Source of the DNA: Streptomyces sp. Isolate_45
Lineage (GTDB): Bacteria > Actinomycetota > Actinomycetes > Streptomycetales > Streptomycetaceae
Length of the DNA stretch: 60,708 nt
Direction of reading: 5' to 3'
NCBI RefSeq assembly: GCF_024721315.2
Contig: NZ_JANFAK020000041.1
Span: 1-60,708, forward strand
Shown here: positions 27,485 to 38,800 of the stretch, piece by piece
How the letters are laid out: each line of letters starts with the position of its first letter
Position numbering within the stretch: the stretch's first letter is position 1
Program-made: the position numbers and the translations under genes
The notes under the pieces: model-generated
What the model saw: only the letters and a program-made list of their open reading frames with translations
Told to the model about the DNA's origin: nothing
The model's database searches: none

Positions 27485-29215
27485 ATGAGCACAGGGGAAC
27501 AGCCCACCGGGAGCGGTGTTCCTCGATTGCGGCTCGACGAACTGCTGGATGAGCTGCAGGTGCGGATCGACGAGGTCAGGGGCACCCGCGACCGGCTGAA
27601 CGGTCTGCTCGAGGCCGTCATGTCCGTGGGCCGGGAACTCGATCTGCCGCAGGTGCTGCACGGCATCGTCGAGGCCGCCGTGGTGCTCGTGGACGCCGAA
27701 TACGGGGCCCTCGGAGTCATCGGGAACGACAAGAAGCTGGCCGAGTTCCTTCCCGTCGGCATCAGCGATGACCTCCGCGCACAGATCGGAGACCTGCCGT
27801 CCGGCCACGGGATCCTCGGCGAGCTGATCCGCCATCCCGAACCGTTGCGACTGTCGGAGCTGTCCGAACATCCGGCCTCGTACGGGTTCCCCGACCACCA
27901 CCCGCCGATGCACTCTTTCCTCGGTGTCCCGATCCGCATTCGCGAGGAGGTCTTCGGCAACCTCTATCTGACCGAGAAGCGCGGCGGCGCCGAGTTCGAC
28001 GCGGAGGACGAAGCGGTCCTGTCCACCCTCGCCGTCGCGGCCGGCATCGCCATCGAAAACGCCCGGCTCTTCGAGGAGGTCCGGCTGCGCGAGCGCTGGC
28101 TGGAGGCCAGCGCCGAGATCACCAGCGCCCTGCTCTCCGGAGCACCCGAGGACGAGGTCCTCGAGGGCATGCTGGAGCGGGCCAAGGACATCGCCGGCGC
28201 GGACATGGGCGTCTTCTACCTGCTCGGCTCCGGCGGTGAACTGCGAGGCTCCCTCGCCCTGGGAGAGGGAGCAGAGGCGCACCGCGGGATCGTCCTGCCC
28301 AGTACGCAGGGCACTCTCGCCGAGGCCGCGCTGGCCCGCAACGGCCTCATCACAGTCCCAGATATGGCGACCGACGAGCGCGTCACCGTGCAACCCGAGC
28401 GGTGGAAGGGGTTCGGCCCGGCCGTGGCCGTCACCGTTGGCACCAAGGAAAAGCTCAGAGGCGTCCTGATGCTCGCCCGGCTGCACGGTCGCCCCGTGTT
28501 CGCCACTACGGAGGTCGCTGCGCTTCCGGGGTTCGCGGGCCAGGCCGCCCTCGCACTGGAGCTTGCCGACCGGCGCCATGACGCCGAGCAGATGAGTCTG
28601 CTGGAGGACCATGACCGCATCGCCCGTGACCTGCACGACCTGGCCATCCAGCGCCTCTTCGCCACAGGCATGACCCTCCAGAGCGCCCAGCGCTTCGTCG
28701 ACCACCCCCAGGCGTCCGAACGCCTCGCCCGCGCCGTGGACGACCTCGACGCCACCATCAAGATCATCCGATCGACCATCTTCGGACTACGCGAACACGA
28801 GGCCCCAGGTGAGGCGTCCAAGATGCGCTCCCGCCTGGCCCACGCCCTGGATGAGGCCTCGGCAGCCATCGGCTTCGCCCCGGCCCTGCGGGTGGAGGGG
28901 CTGATCGACACGGACGTACCGTCGGTCGTCGCGGACGAGGCTCTCGCCGTGGTGGGGGAGGCGCTCAGCAACGTCGCCCGCCATGCCGAGGCCACACGGG
29001 CGGATGTCTCGATCGTTGCGGCCGACGGGAACCTGACGGTCACCGTGACCGACAACGGCGTGGGCCTGTCCGCAGGCGGTCGGCGCAGCGGACTGCGGAA
29101 TCTGGCAGAGCGTGCCGAAAGGCTCGATGGTCGGATGGAGGCCGCGGCGCGGCGCGATGGGGAGCGGGGTACTCGCCTGGAGTGGCAGGTACCTCTGGTC
29201 CCACCGACGCGATGA
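27485..29215 (+). CDS. osdK: GAF-domain sensor histidine kinase (OsdK/DevS-like)
   Basis: A 576-residue cytosolic sensor kinase. A coiled N-terminus (LRLDELLDELQVRIDEVRGT) leads into GAF 1 (~45-200, with YGALGVIG, SGHGILGELI, HHPPMHSFLGVPIR, NLYLTEK). GAF 2 is ~225-370. The HisKA_3 dimerisation box DHDRIARDLHDLAIQRLFAT carries the phospho-acceptor His. The ATPase has N box EALSNVARHAE and G boxes DNGVGL and GLRNLAERAERL. In mycobacterial DevS/DosT the first GAF binds heme; the HHPPM segment is in the right place for a heme-ligating His, but this is unproven here. The ATG at 27485 has GGAGG 5 bases upstream. It is convergent with its likely partner regulator, 16 bases away. Confidence 0.85.
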   Translation: MSTGEQPTGSGVPRLRLDELLDELQVRIDEVRGTRDRLNGLLEAVMSVGRELDLPQVLHGIVEAAVVLVDAEYGALGVIGNDKKLAEFLPVGISDDLRAQIGDLPSGHGILGELIRHPEPLRLSELSEHPASYGFPDHHPPMHSFLGVPIRIREEVFGNLYLTEKRGGAEFDAEDEAVLSTLAVAAGIAIENARLFEEVRLRERWLEASAEITSALLSGAPEDEVLEGMLERAKDIAGADMGVFYLLGSGGELRGSLALGEGAEAHRGIVLPSTQGTLAEAALARNGLITVPDMATDERVTVQPERWKGFGPAVAVTVGTKEKLRGVLMLARLHGRPVFATTEVAALPGFAGQAALALELADRRHDAEQMSLLEDHDRIARDLHDLAIQRLFATGMTLQSAQRFVDHPQASERLARAVDDLDATIKIIRSTIFGLREHEAPGEASKMRSRLAHALDEASAAIGFAPALRVEGLIDTDVPSVVADEALAVVGEALSNVARHAEATRADVSIVAADGNLTVTVTDNGVGLSAGGRRSGLRNLAERAERLDGRMEAAARRDGERGTRLEWQVPLVPPTR

Positions 29216-29231
29216 CCGTCACCGGACGTTC

Positions 29232-29930
29232 CTACGGTTTCGCCGTTCCGGCCTCGTGCTCGTGGACCTGGGCGGCGATCACAGCTGCCTGGACCCGCCG
29301 TTCTACGCCGAGCTTGCCCAGCAGCCGTGAGATGTGGTTCTTGACCGTCTTCTCCGACAGGTAGAGCTGTTTGGCGATCTGCCGATTGGTGAGGCCCTCG
29401 CCGATGAGCTCCAGGACGGCCCGCTCCCGTTCGGAAAGAGCTGCCAGGCGGGCGTCCTCCGGTGCCTTTGCCGATTCCGGGTCGCGCAGGGAGCGCATCA
29501 GGCGGGCGGTGGTCGCGGGGTCCAGCATGGACTGGCCGGTGGCGACCGTGCGTACGGCCGAGACGAGATCGGAGCCCTTGATCTGCTTCAGCACGTACCC
29601 GGCGGCACCCGCCATGATCGCGTCCAGCAGTGCGTCCTCGTCATCGAAGGACGTCAGCATCAAACAGGCCAGGCCGGGCATTCGGGAGCGCAGCTCGCGG
29701 CAGACGGTGATGCCGTCGCCGTCGGGCAGCCGTACGTCGAGCACGGCCACGTCCGGGCGCAGCGCCGGCCCGCGGGCCAATGCCTGCTCGGCCGTACCCG
29801 CCTCGCCCACGACGGCGATGTCCGGCTCGGCGTCCAGGAGGTCTCGCAGTCCGCGCCGAACCACCTCGTGGTCGTCGAGGAGGAACACCTTGATCGGCGC
29901 TCCGGCGGCGGCATTCAGATCGTCGGACAT
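29232..29930 (-). CDS. osdR: NarL/LuxR-type response regulator (OsdR/DevR-like)
   Basis: A 232-residue DNA-binding response regulator. Receiver domain: [20 protein letters not shown], phospho-acceptor Asp65 in [20 protein letters not shown], and the Lys of [13 protein letters not shown]-terminal Lux[51 protein letters not shown]. DevR/DosR proteins have this same layout and the [13 protein letters not shown] opening. It is the best candidate to bind the paired GGGNCC-N4-GGNCCC palindromes at 17005, 22607 and 31205. It is transcribed towards the kinase gene (convergent), so the pair is not an operon. Confidence 0.9.
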   Translation of the reverse strand: MSDDLNAAAGAPIKVFLLDDHEVVRRGLRDLLDAEPDIAVVGEAGTAEQALARGPALRPDVAVLDVRLPDGDGITVCRELRSRMPGLACLMLTSFDDEDALLDAIMAGAAGYVLKQIKGSDLVSAVRTVATGQSMLDPATTARLMRSLRDPESAKAPEDARLAALSERERAVLELIGEGLTNRQIAKQLYLSEKTVKNHISRLLGKLGVERRVQAAVIAAQVHEHEAGTAKP

Positions 29931-30017
29931 GATCGCCCTTGGCTCGGCCTGTACGACATGTTTCCATCCGAATTGTCTCAGGAAGGCGTGCGAAGCACCC
30001 GTGGCGGTGAGAAGGCT

Positions 30018-30656
30018 CTATGCGGCGAGGGCGCCGTCCAGCTCCATCCGGACGTCCACGACACCCTCGACCGCGCGGATCGCCCGTGCGAGCAGCGGGA
30101 CCAGGGCGCGGTCCCGCAGGGGTCCTCGCAGAGTGACGACGCCGTCCTGTACAGCGAAGTCCAAGGTCACACCGGGGATCAGCTCGGTGAGCACGCTCTG
30201 GCGGATCTCCTCCTCGAGCTCCTCGTCGGGCCGCAGGAACACCTTCAGGAGGTCGCTGCGGCTGACCACACCCTCCAGCATCCCGAGCGCGTTCACCACG
30301 GGCAGGCGCTTGACGTGCTTGCGTGCCATGACCCGCGCGGCTTCGGCGACGGGCGCGTCGGGGTGCACGGTGATCGCCGGGCTCGACATGAGCTCCTCGG
30401 CCAGCACCGCGCCGGCCTTCGAGGCCTCTTCCAGTTGCTCGGGCAGGGTGGGGTCAGTACCCCGAAACTCTTCCTTGGGCAGCAGATCCGCCTCGGAGAC
30501 CACGCCGACGACGCGCCCCTCGCCTTCCAGGACGGGGACCGCGCTGACCTTCCACTCGTGCATCAGCTCGACGATCTCCTTGTAGGACGCCTCTCGGCCG
30601 ATGGCGACGGCTGTGTGCGTCATGACGTCACTGACGGTGTAGCGGGATACGGGCAT
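30018..30656 (-). CDS. CBS-BON domain protein (copy 3)
   Basis: A 212-residue protein. Two CBS motifs (YTVSDVMTHTAVAIGREASY with VPVLEGEGRVVGVVSEADLL; ELMSSPAITVHPDAPVAEAA with LPVVNALGMLEGVVSRSDLL) and a BON domain (IPGVTLDFAVQDGVVTLRGP, then ARAIRAVEGVVDV). AAGGAG precedes the ATG. It lies 26 bases after the intact CNB gene, so the two form an operon. Copy 1 (14550-15203), next to the broken CNB gene, is the closest relative: both share GVVSEADLLPKEEF. Confidence 0.85.
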   Translation of the reverse strand: MPVSRYTVSDVMTHTAVAIGREASYKEIVELMHEWKVSAVPVLEGEGRVVGVVSEADLLPKEEFRGTDPTLPEQLEEASKAGAVLAEELMSSPAITVHPDAPVAEAARVMARKHVKRLPVVNALGMLEGVVSRSDLLKVFLRPDEELEEEIRQSVLTELIPGVTLDFAVQDGVVTLRGPLRDRALVPLLARAIRAVEGVVDVRMELDGALAA

Positions 30657-30682
30657 GACCAGCTCCTTGGGCGTACGGGCGA

Positions 30683-31147
30683 TCAGAGGAAGCTGCCGCT
30701 GCCGTAGGGCGCGTACAGATCGAGAAGGCGCACCCGGGCGGCCTGCAGCCGGTTGGCGAGGACCTGCCCCACCCAGTGGCCGACGGCAGAACCGAAGGCG
30801 GCGTCGGCGTCCATGAGGATCCGTACACGCTCCGCCTCGAACTCGTACGTGCGAACGGGTGTCATCGCCTCGGCGCCCAGACGCCAGGAATACGGTTTGA
30901 AGAGCCACGAGCAGCCGACCAGCTGGCCGGTGCCCAGACTCTCGATCACGGCGGCGCGCCGCCCGGGCACATGGACGTCCAAGGTCACGGTGCCGGACCG
31001 GACGATCCAGAACCGGTCGGCGTGGCCACCCTCACGGAAGAGCCGGGTCCCCTTGTCGAAGTCGACCTCTCGGGCCAGCTCCATCAGCCGGGAGCGGCAG
31101 TCGGCGGGCAGCGCCTCGGAGATGCGGGTGGGCGAAGAGGTGCTCAT
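30683..31147 (-). CDS. CRP-like cyclic-nucleotide-binding-fold protein without HTH
   Basis: A 154-residue single-domain protein. The cupin-like CNB fold is visible: DFDKGTRLFREGGHADRFWI, VRSGTVTLDVHVPGRRAAVI, ESLGTGQLVGCSWLFKPYSW, RTYEFEAERVRILMDADAAF, then a C-terminal helix and YGSGSFL. The phosphate-binding cassette typical of cAMP binding (GExA...R) is replaced by GQLVGCSW, so cyclic nucleotide binding is doubtful. There is no DNA-binding domain. The ATG at 31147 has GGAGG upstream. First gene of an operon with CBS-BON copy 3, under the operators at 31205-31241. Confidence 0.8.
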   Translation of the reverse strand: MSTSSPTRISEALPADCRSRLMELAREVDFDKGTRLFREGGHADRFWIVRSGTVTLDVHVPGRRAAVIESLGTGQLVGCSWLFKPYSWRLGAEAMTPVRTYEFEAERVRILMDADAAFGSAVGHWVGQVLANRLQAARVRLLDLYAPYGSGSFL

Positions 31148-31204
31148 GGACGGCCTCCTGTTCGAGTCCGTCTTCAGTCTTGGCGATTCCGCCGGCCCCG
31201 GGCA

Positions 31205-31241
31205 TGGGCCCTGTGGTCCCGCCCTGGGGCCGATCGGCCCA
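31205..31241. promoter_or_regulatory. Paired OsdR/DevR-like operators, 21-bp phase
   Basis: Site 1, 31205-31220: TGGGCC-CTGT-GGTCCC. Site 2, 31226-31241: GGGGCC-GATC-GGCCCA, one base different from the second site at 17026. Centres are 21 bp apart. They lie 58 bases upstream of the CNB gene and 186 bases upstream of the divergent pyridoxamine-oxidase-like gene. Confidence 0.75.
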
Positions 31242-31426
31242 TGTCCGCGATCGGCGCAGGCGGAGATCCTGGCAGTGGACGGCCCGTTCACGGCCTTTGC
31301 CCCTGAGCGACTGACAGGCGTGCGACGTACGGGAACGGACATGGCACGGAGATCGGAGGTGTTCGCCTCCCTCACCATGCCGTCCGTCCGGACAGCGGTT
31401 TGCTCGCTCGATGAAGGACGCCCACG

Positions 31427-31897
31427 ATGAAAACCCACTCGGCCGGTGCGACCGCCGGTTCGCCTGCCCTCGATCTGCCAGGACGGCAGATGGAGGAGCT
31501 CAGCGCCGACGAAGCGCTGCAGCTGCTCGGCACCGCCGAACTGGGCCGGATCGTTTTCACCCGGCACGCACTGCCCGCCGTGCGCCCGGTCAACCACGTT
31601 CTCGATCGCGGCGACATCATCATCCGCGTCCAGGACGGATCGACGCTGGCGGCTCTGCTCACGGCCCAGCAAGGCGCAGCCGTGGTCGTCGCCTACGAGG
31701 CCGATGACATCGATCCGGGTGAACACCTGGGCTGGAGCGTGGTCGCCACCGGCTACGCCACCGCTGTCACCGACCCGGACGAGATCGAGCGGTACGTGCA
31801 CCTCCTGGAGCCCTGGGCAGCGGGCAGCACATCGGGAGCGATCCGGATCAGACCCGATCTGGTGACCGGCTTCCGCTTGCACGAGGGCGGCCCGTAG
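31427..31897 (+). CDS. Pyridoxamine 5'-phosphate oxidase-family protein
   Basis: A 156-residue split-barrel flavin/F420-binding protein. Core: LSADEALQLLGTAELGRIVF, LPAVRPVNHVLDRGDIIIRV, AAVVVAYEADDIDPGEHLGW, SVVATGYATAVTDPDEIERY, and the C-terminal IRIRPDLVTGFRL. It is probably an oxidoreductase or flavin carrier of the type often DevR-controlled. It resembles the C-terminal domain of the XRE fusion at 18199-18885. GAAGGA stands upstream of the ATG. It is divergent from the CNB-CBS operon and shares the paired operators, though 186 bases away. Confidence 0.8.
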   Translation: MKTHSAGATAGSPALDLPGRQMEELSADEALQLLGTAELGRIVFTRHALPAVRPVNHVLDRGDIIIRVQDGSTLAALLTAQQGAAVVVAYEADDIDPGEHLGWSVVATGYATAVTDPDEIERYVHLLEPWAAGSTSGAIRIRPDLVTGFRLHEGGP

Positions 31898-31984
31898 CGG
31901 TGCCCGTTCGCGCGCTTCACCTCCGCCCGGCCCTCCGCACGTCACGATGGTGCGGCACACGTCCGCAGGAGTTCCGGCGGTGCC

Positions 31985-32150
31985 ATGCCGAAGCACGGAT
32001 GGACCGTGGCGTTCCCACCTGCCTTCCACGGCTACAGGGCTGCCTGGCTCCGGGGGACGTGTTGGCCGGCATCACGGTCGCGGCCCATCTCGTGCCGCAG
32101 GTCATGGCCTACGCCGGTGTTGCCGGCCTGCCGTCGGCCTTTGGGCCCCC
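31985..32150 (+). pseudogene. SulP-family anion transporter, N-terminal remnant
   Basis: ATG 31985 gives MPKHGWTVAFPPAFHGYRAA, then WLRG. A one-base shift at about 32056 leads to DVLAGITVAAHLVPQVMAYA, then GVAGLPSAFG. This is the conserved first part of SulP sulfate/bicarbonate permeases (normally about 500 residues), ending inside the first membrane helices. Both a frameshift and a 3' truncation are present. The following gene on the other strand begins its stop at 32201. Confidence 0.7.
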
Positions 32151-32200
32151 GAAGCGCGGAGGAGCGGTTCGGGAGCAGAGGGCCAAGGGCGTAGCGGGGA

Positions 32201-33067
32201 TCAGGCAGGGGTCGGCGCCGAAAGCGTGGCGAGTTCGCCCAAGGCGCGGGCCGCAGGCGCGGGGTCGACCAGCCACTTGAGGTGGCTTCCCTCCAGGGTG
32301 CGGACATCGTACGGGTTGTCGGGTGTCAGCTCGTTGCCCTCGCGGATCAGCCGGTCCTGCAGAGCGAGAGGCAGGCTGGCGTCGTCGGCCAGGCGGATGT
32401 AGGTCTTGGGGACGTTGCCCCAGGTATGGGCTTGTGCGCGGTCGGCGGGGCCGCCGGCGTCCAGGTTCTCGTCGGGCTGGAAGGTGTTCAGGAAGGTCAG
32501 GAACTGTTCGTCGGTGCCGTCCGCGAAGAACGCTGCCTTGAAAGCGGCGAGTGCGTCCGGGCTCGCGGTGCGGAAGTTGACGCGGAGAAGGCCGAGGTCG
32601 GCAGGATTTCCGGCCAGCGCCGAGGCGAAGGCGGTAGGATCGACCCCGGCCATTTCCGGCTCGGCGTAGTAGTCGCCGACGTCGAGACGGACCGGGCACC
32701 AGGCGGAGATGTAGACGATGCGGTCGATCAGGTCCGGACGGGCGTTGGCCGCGGCGGTGGCCGTGATACCGCCACGGCTGTGGGCGACGAGGATCACGGG
32801 GCCGTTCCGCTTGGCCCGTTCGAGGATCTCGACCAGGTGTGCCACGTTGTCGGCGAGCGTGACGCCCTTGATCGAGCCGGGCGTGGTGGCGAGCCCGTCG
32901 GGGTTCTGCGGTGACTGGTAGGCGAGGGTGAAGGTCGCCTGGAAGCCATGACCGGGCAGGTCGACGGCGACCGAACGGTGTCCGAGGAGGCCCAGTTCGG
33001 CCTGCAGGGGGGCGAAGGAGAAGGAATTCGCGAAGGCTCCGTGCACCAGTATGAACGTCGGTTGCAT
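32201..33067 (-). CDS. Alpha/beta hydrolase
   Basis: A 288-residue hydrolase. The oxyanion loop is FILVHGAFANSFSFAPL. The nucleophile elbow is VAHSRGGITATAAA (Ser in HSRGG). The late His lies in LEGSHLKWLVDP. The family covers esterases of the EstA/salicylate-esterase kind that act on small esters or amides. There is no signal peptide, so it is cytosolic. A weak RBS precedes the ATG at 33067. It is flanked by the SulP stub and by gene-free DNA, so there is no operon context. Confidence 0.8.
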   Translation of the reverse strand: MQPTFILVHGAFANSFSFAPLQAELGLLGHRSVAVDLPGHGFQATFTLAYQSPQNPDGLATTPGSIKGVTLADNVAHLVEILERAKRNGPVILVAHSRGGITATAAANARPDLIDRIVYISAWCPVRLDVGDYYAEPEMAGVDPTAFASALAGNPADLGLLRVNFRTASPDALAAFKAAFFADGTDEQFLTFLNTFQPDENLDAGGPADRAQAHTWGNVPKTYIRLADDASLPLALQDRLIREGNELTPDNPYDVRTLEGSHLKWLVDPAPAARALGELATLSAPTPA

Positions 33068-33785
33068 TGTGTGTACTCACTTTCCGGCCGTCGCGATTTG
33101 GCGTCGGCCATGACAGGCCTCCCGGCATGACGAGCCGACTCAGTGCCGGGAATGGTCCACGTCCGCGGCATCCGCCCCGTGGCGGGGGACGTTCTCGTGC
33201 ACGGAAACGCGTCATTCGGCACGTGCGGTCAAGCCGCGCCGGGCGGGCATGGAAAAGGCACTCGTTCGAGGTCCCAAGATCTACTTGTCCAGCGGAAGGG
33301 TAACCGCATCACCGCCGAACGGGGCCTGACAGACATCGGCTTCGGCTCACCCGAACCGCGCTGGGCGAAGGGGTGTGCCGGCTGCCTCGGGCGGCCAATC
33401 CGATGTTCGGCGCAGGACCAGGCAAAGGAAGCCGAGGCTGTCCCGGTACCCGTTCAACCACTGAGAACGCCGGGCGTTGGCCGTTACCTGCGCGCCGGCC
33501 GGATCGGCGCGGTGGTCCAGAGCCCAGGAGGCCAAGGAGCCTCAGCAAGCCCACTCGTAGGCGTCCAGCTCATGGCGGGTGCCTCGTAGACGGGGTGGTA
33601 GCAGTCGGGGCACGACGACGTCCGCCTCAAGCTCCAGCGACTGGCCGACCGCGGGATCCTGGCCGAGGCCGAGCCAGGCTTGTTCACACGCCTCGGCCAT
33701 CGTCGACCGATGCCGCCGTGACCTGCCCGTTCATCCCGCGCGAAACGAAGAATCGGGCATCAGTTCTCTAACCGCGCTGTGAGGA
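33068..33785. other. Gene-poor region with scraps
   Basis: About 700 bases without a supported gene. On the plus strand at about 33605-33715 one frame reads VRLKLQRLADRGILAEAEPG, then LFTR, which resembles the end of a small helix-turn-helix type protein common beside Streptomyces transposons. I cannot name it. On the minus strand 33347-33535 has a protein-like stretch (QWLNGYRDSLGFLCLVLRR) of unknown origin. Both look like remnants. Confidence 0.35.
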
Positions 33786-35131
<1,346 letters not shown>

Positions 35132-35132
<1 letters not shown>

Positions 35133-35807
35133 CAGGAGTTCTCCATGGTCATGGACAGCGCCTCACCTGCGGCGTCGGCCCGGACCGCCGAGCCGTCGCG
35201 AATGTCGCCGGTGAGGAGGGCGCGGGCCAGGGGCAGGACGAGGAAGCGGGCGATGGCCTGATCGAGGAAGCGGGCGCCGGCGCGGCGGTCGGTGCCGTGG
35301 CGCAGGAGCAGCGCGCGGCCGGCGGGGGTGAGGGTCAAGGTGATGGCGCGGGTGGCAAGCCGGGCATGGACCCGGTCCGGGATCTTATCGAGGACGGGGT
35401 GCAGATCAGCCTCGGACAGCGGGGAGAAGACGACGATCCGGCTGATCCGGCCCAGGAGTTCGGGACGGAAGGCTTGGCGCAGGGCGTCCAGGACCGGCCG
35501 GTGCGCAGGGTCGGCAGGCCCGGGCCCGGCGGGGGACGCCGCCTCCCGCCCGGTGGGCACGGACCCGTTGCCCCGGGGCGCGACACCGGCCGGCGACGCC
35601 CCTGCGATTCCGAAGTCACCGGCGGGCCGCGAAACCGCCCGGCCCCGACCGCGCGGTGCGCACCGCCTCGGCCACAGCCCGGACTGCCTCCTCCTGTCCG
35701 ACCACGTGGCGACGCAGTTGCTCCTCCGTTGCCGGCAGCCGCTCCGACTCCCCCCGCGCCACCTGCTGCAACGGCAACCTAGATGTCCTCCCCATGCCCT
35801 TCCCCAC
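35132..35807 (-). pseudogene. Clp-type AAA+ ATPase with the ATPase core deleted
   Basis: The start gives LPLQQVARGESERLPATEEQ, LRRHVVGQEEAVRAVAEAVR, the segment just before Walker A in ClpB/ClpC second AAA modules. Instead of the P-loop it runs to a stop near 35616 in that frame. A second frame then gives RQAFRPELLGRISRIVVFSP, LSEADLHPVLDKI, LTLTPAGRALLLRHGTDRRA, GARFLDQAIARFL, the arginine-finger and small C-terminal domain of Clp proteins. Walker A, Walker B and sensor 1 are gone. Its stop overlaps the start of the FHA kinase (ATGA). In intact loci the chaperone and kinase were probably an operon. Confidence 0.75.
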
Positions 35808-35849
35808 GTACGCAGCGTGCCGAATGACCCGAACGGCTCGGCACCAGGC

Positions 35850-38800
35850 TTACATGAACGGGTCGAGATCGTGGTCGTCGAAGCCGTGATCGGTGCGCGG
35901 CCGATAGTCGCTTTCACGTACGTGGCGGAGGAATTCCTCAGGAATCTCCAGCTGGTGATTCTCGAAGTAGTGGATCGAGTCGGTTCGCCAGACCCACACT
36001 CCGTCGGTATGCAAGGACGGCCCACCGAGGATGAACTCCTTCTGGTCGAGCAGGTCGCGGATGGCCGACATGTAGTCCATCGCTGCGAACTTTTCGGTCT
36101 TCATGTATTCGATGACCTGGGCCCGGTCCTCGAGCACGTGCCCCGTACGGACTTCATGGATGGAGGGCAGGTGCTGCAGCCACCCTTCGTACATCTGCCG
36201 GTACAGCCCGACCGGCTTCAGCTTCGTGTTCGCCCGCTCCGGTTCAGGGCTCGCGGTGACGGTGCGCAGGGCCTCGTGTTCCTCCCTTCGGGAGGGTGCC
36301 GCGGGGGCGGTGGCCAGGCGGCGTAGCTGGGCACGTACGCCGTCGGGACGCAACCAGCCGTAGCCGGCGTCGCGCAGACGGCCGAGCAGGGTGTCCACAT
36401 CGCGGTCGGTCAACGGTGTCGGGTGCCAGGCGAGGAAGGTCTCCACGTGCGACGACGCGGCGTCGTCCCAGTCGGCCGGTTCGCGTGCGGCCAGTTCCCA
36501 GTCGAGTTCCCAGAGCTGAACGGTGCCGTCCTGTTCGCCGGAGAGGGCGAAACGGCCGTCGGGCGTCAAGGCGACGCTGGACACACTTGTCCGGTGACCT
36601 TCGAGGACGCGAATGCAGCGTCCACTTTCCACATCCCAGACGCGGACGAGGGAGTCGCTGTGACCGGACACCGCGAAACGGCCGTCCACGCTGAGCTGGA
36701 CGGCGTTCGCCCGGCCCGCCTGCTCGTCGAATACCCGCACGCACTGTCCGCTCGCCGTGTCCCACAGTCGGATGGTCCGCTCGCTGGAGAGCACGGCTCG
36801 TTGATCAGCGCTCAGGCACACTGATGTCAGCTGCTCGGCGTGCCCCCGCAAGGTGAGCACACCTTCGCCGCTGTCCAAATCCCACAGCTGTACGGAATTG
36901 GCGGCGTAGCCGCGGTGGGCGACGAGGCGATCGCCGGCGGTGGCTCCGGCCGTGTCCGCCTGTGCACGCTCGGCCTCCAGAGTCATCGGCAGCCTGCCGC
37001 TTTCGAGGTCCCAGAACCGGATCATGTTCCCCGACGCGCCGACCAGGGCCGAGCGGCCGTCGGGGCTGAACCGCATCCACAAAACCCCGTGGCGGTGACC
37101 GTCCAGGACCCGCAGGCACTCGCCGTCATCGGCGCGCCACAGCCGTACGGTGCCGTCCTGGCATCCGGACAGCACGTACCGCCCGTCGGCGCTCAGCCGC
37201 ACCGACTCGACATTGTGGTGGGAGTGACCGTCGAGGACGCGGATGCACGCTCCGCTCTCCAGGTCCCACAGTCTTGCCGTCCGGTCACTGCCGGCGGTCA
37301 CGGCAATCCGGCCGTCCCCGGACACGTCGACCGAGTTGAGATGGCGGTCATGGGCGCGAAGGGTCCTGACTCGCCAAGCGGACCGCAGGCCTGCACGGAC
37401 GGTTGAGAGGCCCAAGGCCCGCCATGCGGAAAGAAGTTCGGGATCCCTTTCGAATCCGGGGATGTTCCTTGCCCGCGTGAGCAGATCGAGCGCGTGCGCG
37501 TACCGGTTGGACGCGCGTGCCTGCTCCGCCTCCGCTGCCAGATCCGTCACCTGGGCTCTCAGCCGGCTCACCTCGCTGTGCGCCCGCGGCCGGCTCGGCA
37601 GCAGCACGCTGGAGTGGCTTCCCGGCAGTTCCCAGGTGCGGCGGACATCCGCTTCCACGGAGACCGCGTGCCGTCCGTCCGGGCTCGGCGCGACCGCGAG
37701 CGGCACGCTCTTCAGACCCTCGAAGGTCCGCAGACAGCGGCCGGTCTCCAGTTCCCAAAAGCGGATGCTCTTGTCCCGTCCGCCGCTGATCGCATGCCGG
37801 CCGTCGGTACTCAGCGACACCGCCGACGCTGTCGTGGAGTGCCCGCTGAGCGTGCGCACGCATGTGCCGCTGTCGATGTCCCAGACATGGATCTTCCCAT
37901 CGGTGCCGCTTGTGATGGCTGACGCGCCGTCCGGGCTGATGCCTTTCGGTTCGGAGAATCCGGAGCCGCGCAGGACATGTCGAAGCCGTCCGGCGGACAG
38001 GTCCCACAGCCGTACCGTGGCATGCTCGGTCATGCCCCCGGACGCCAGGGCCCAGCGCGCGTCATCGCTCACCACGAGCGTTCGCCCGTGCTCCTCCGGG
38101 CCTTCGAGAGCGGTTCGGCCTTTGCCGGAGTGGAATTCCCAGGAAAAGATCTTCCCGTAGGAGGTTGCGCACAGGGCCAGACTGGCGTCGCCACTCAAGC
38201 GCACCTGGCGGATCGCGCCCAGGTTGGGCCGCCCCTCCGGGAGGGGGATGGCTGCGCGGCCCAGGCAGCGACCCTCGGCCAGGTCCCAGAACCCCACCAC
38301 CTCGTCAGCGCCTCCGGAGAGGGCGAAACGCCCATCCGCGCTCACGTCGACGTAGCGGATCGCGTGTTCGTGCCCCTTGATGGCCACCTCGCACTTCCCG
38401 CTCTGGACGTCCCACAGCCGCAGCATGCCGTCACGGCCCCCGACGAACGCGAACCGCAGGTCGGCAGTGAGTCGTAGCGCAGTCGGAAAGGCGGGCGGCT
38501 GAGAGAGCCACGGTAGGTCGCGCCGGTCGACGCAGCCGGCCCGGGTGAGGTGCCCTGAGCGCAGGGTGCGTACTACATCCTGGACCTCGGGCTCTGCCGG
38601 CTGCTCGCGTACGAGCCGTTCGGCCAGCGCGTGCGCCTCGTCGAGGTCGGCGCGTTCCAGCTGCACCTGGACGAGGGCGTGTCGTGCCTGCCACGCGTCC
38701 CCGGTGTCGGCGCGGACCGATTCGATGTCGGCCAGAAGTCCCACATCGCTGATCTCACCGCGCCGCCACCGCCACATGCCGGCGTTGTAGGTGGCCCGCA

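Noticed and set aside
26551..27960. 469-codon minus-strand frame under the ATPase and kinase genes
   Set aside because: Ser/Arg-rich antisense of strongly conserved genes.
27125..28705. 526-codon minus-strand frame under DUF1918 and the kinase
   Set aside because: Antisense of the kinase gene; Gly/Val/His-rich with no motif.
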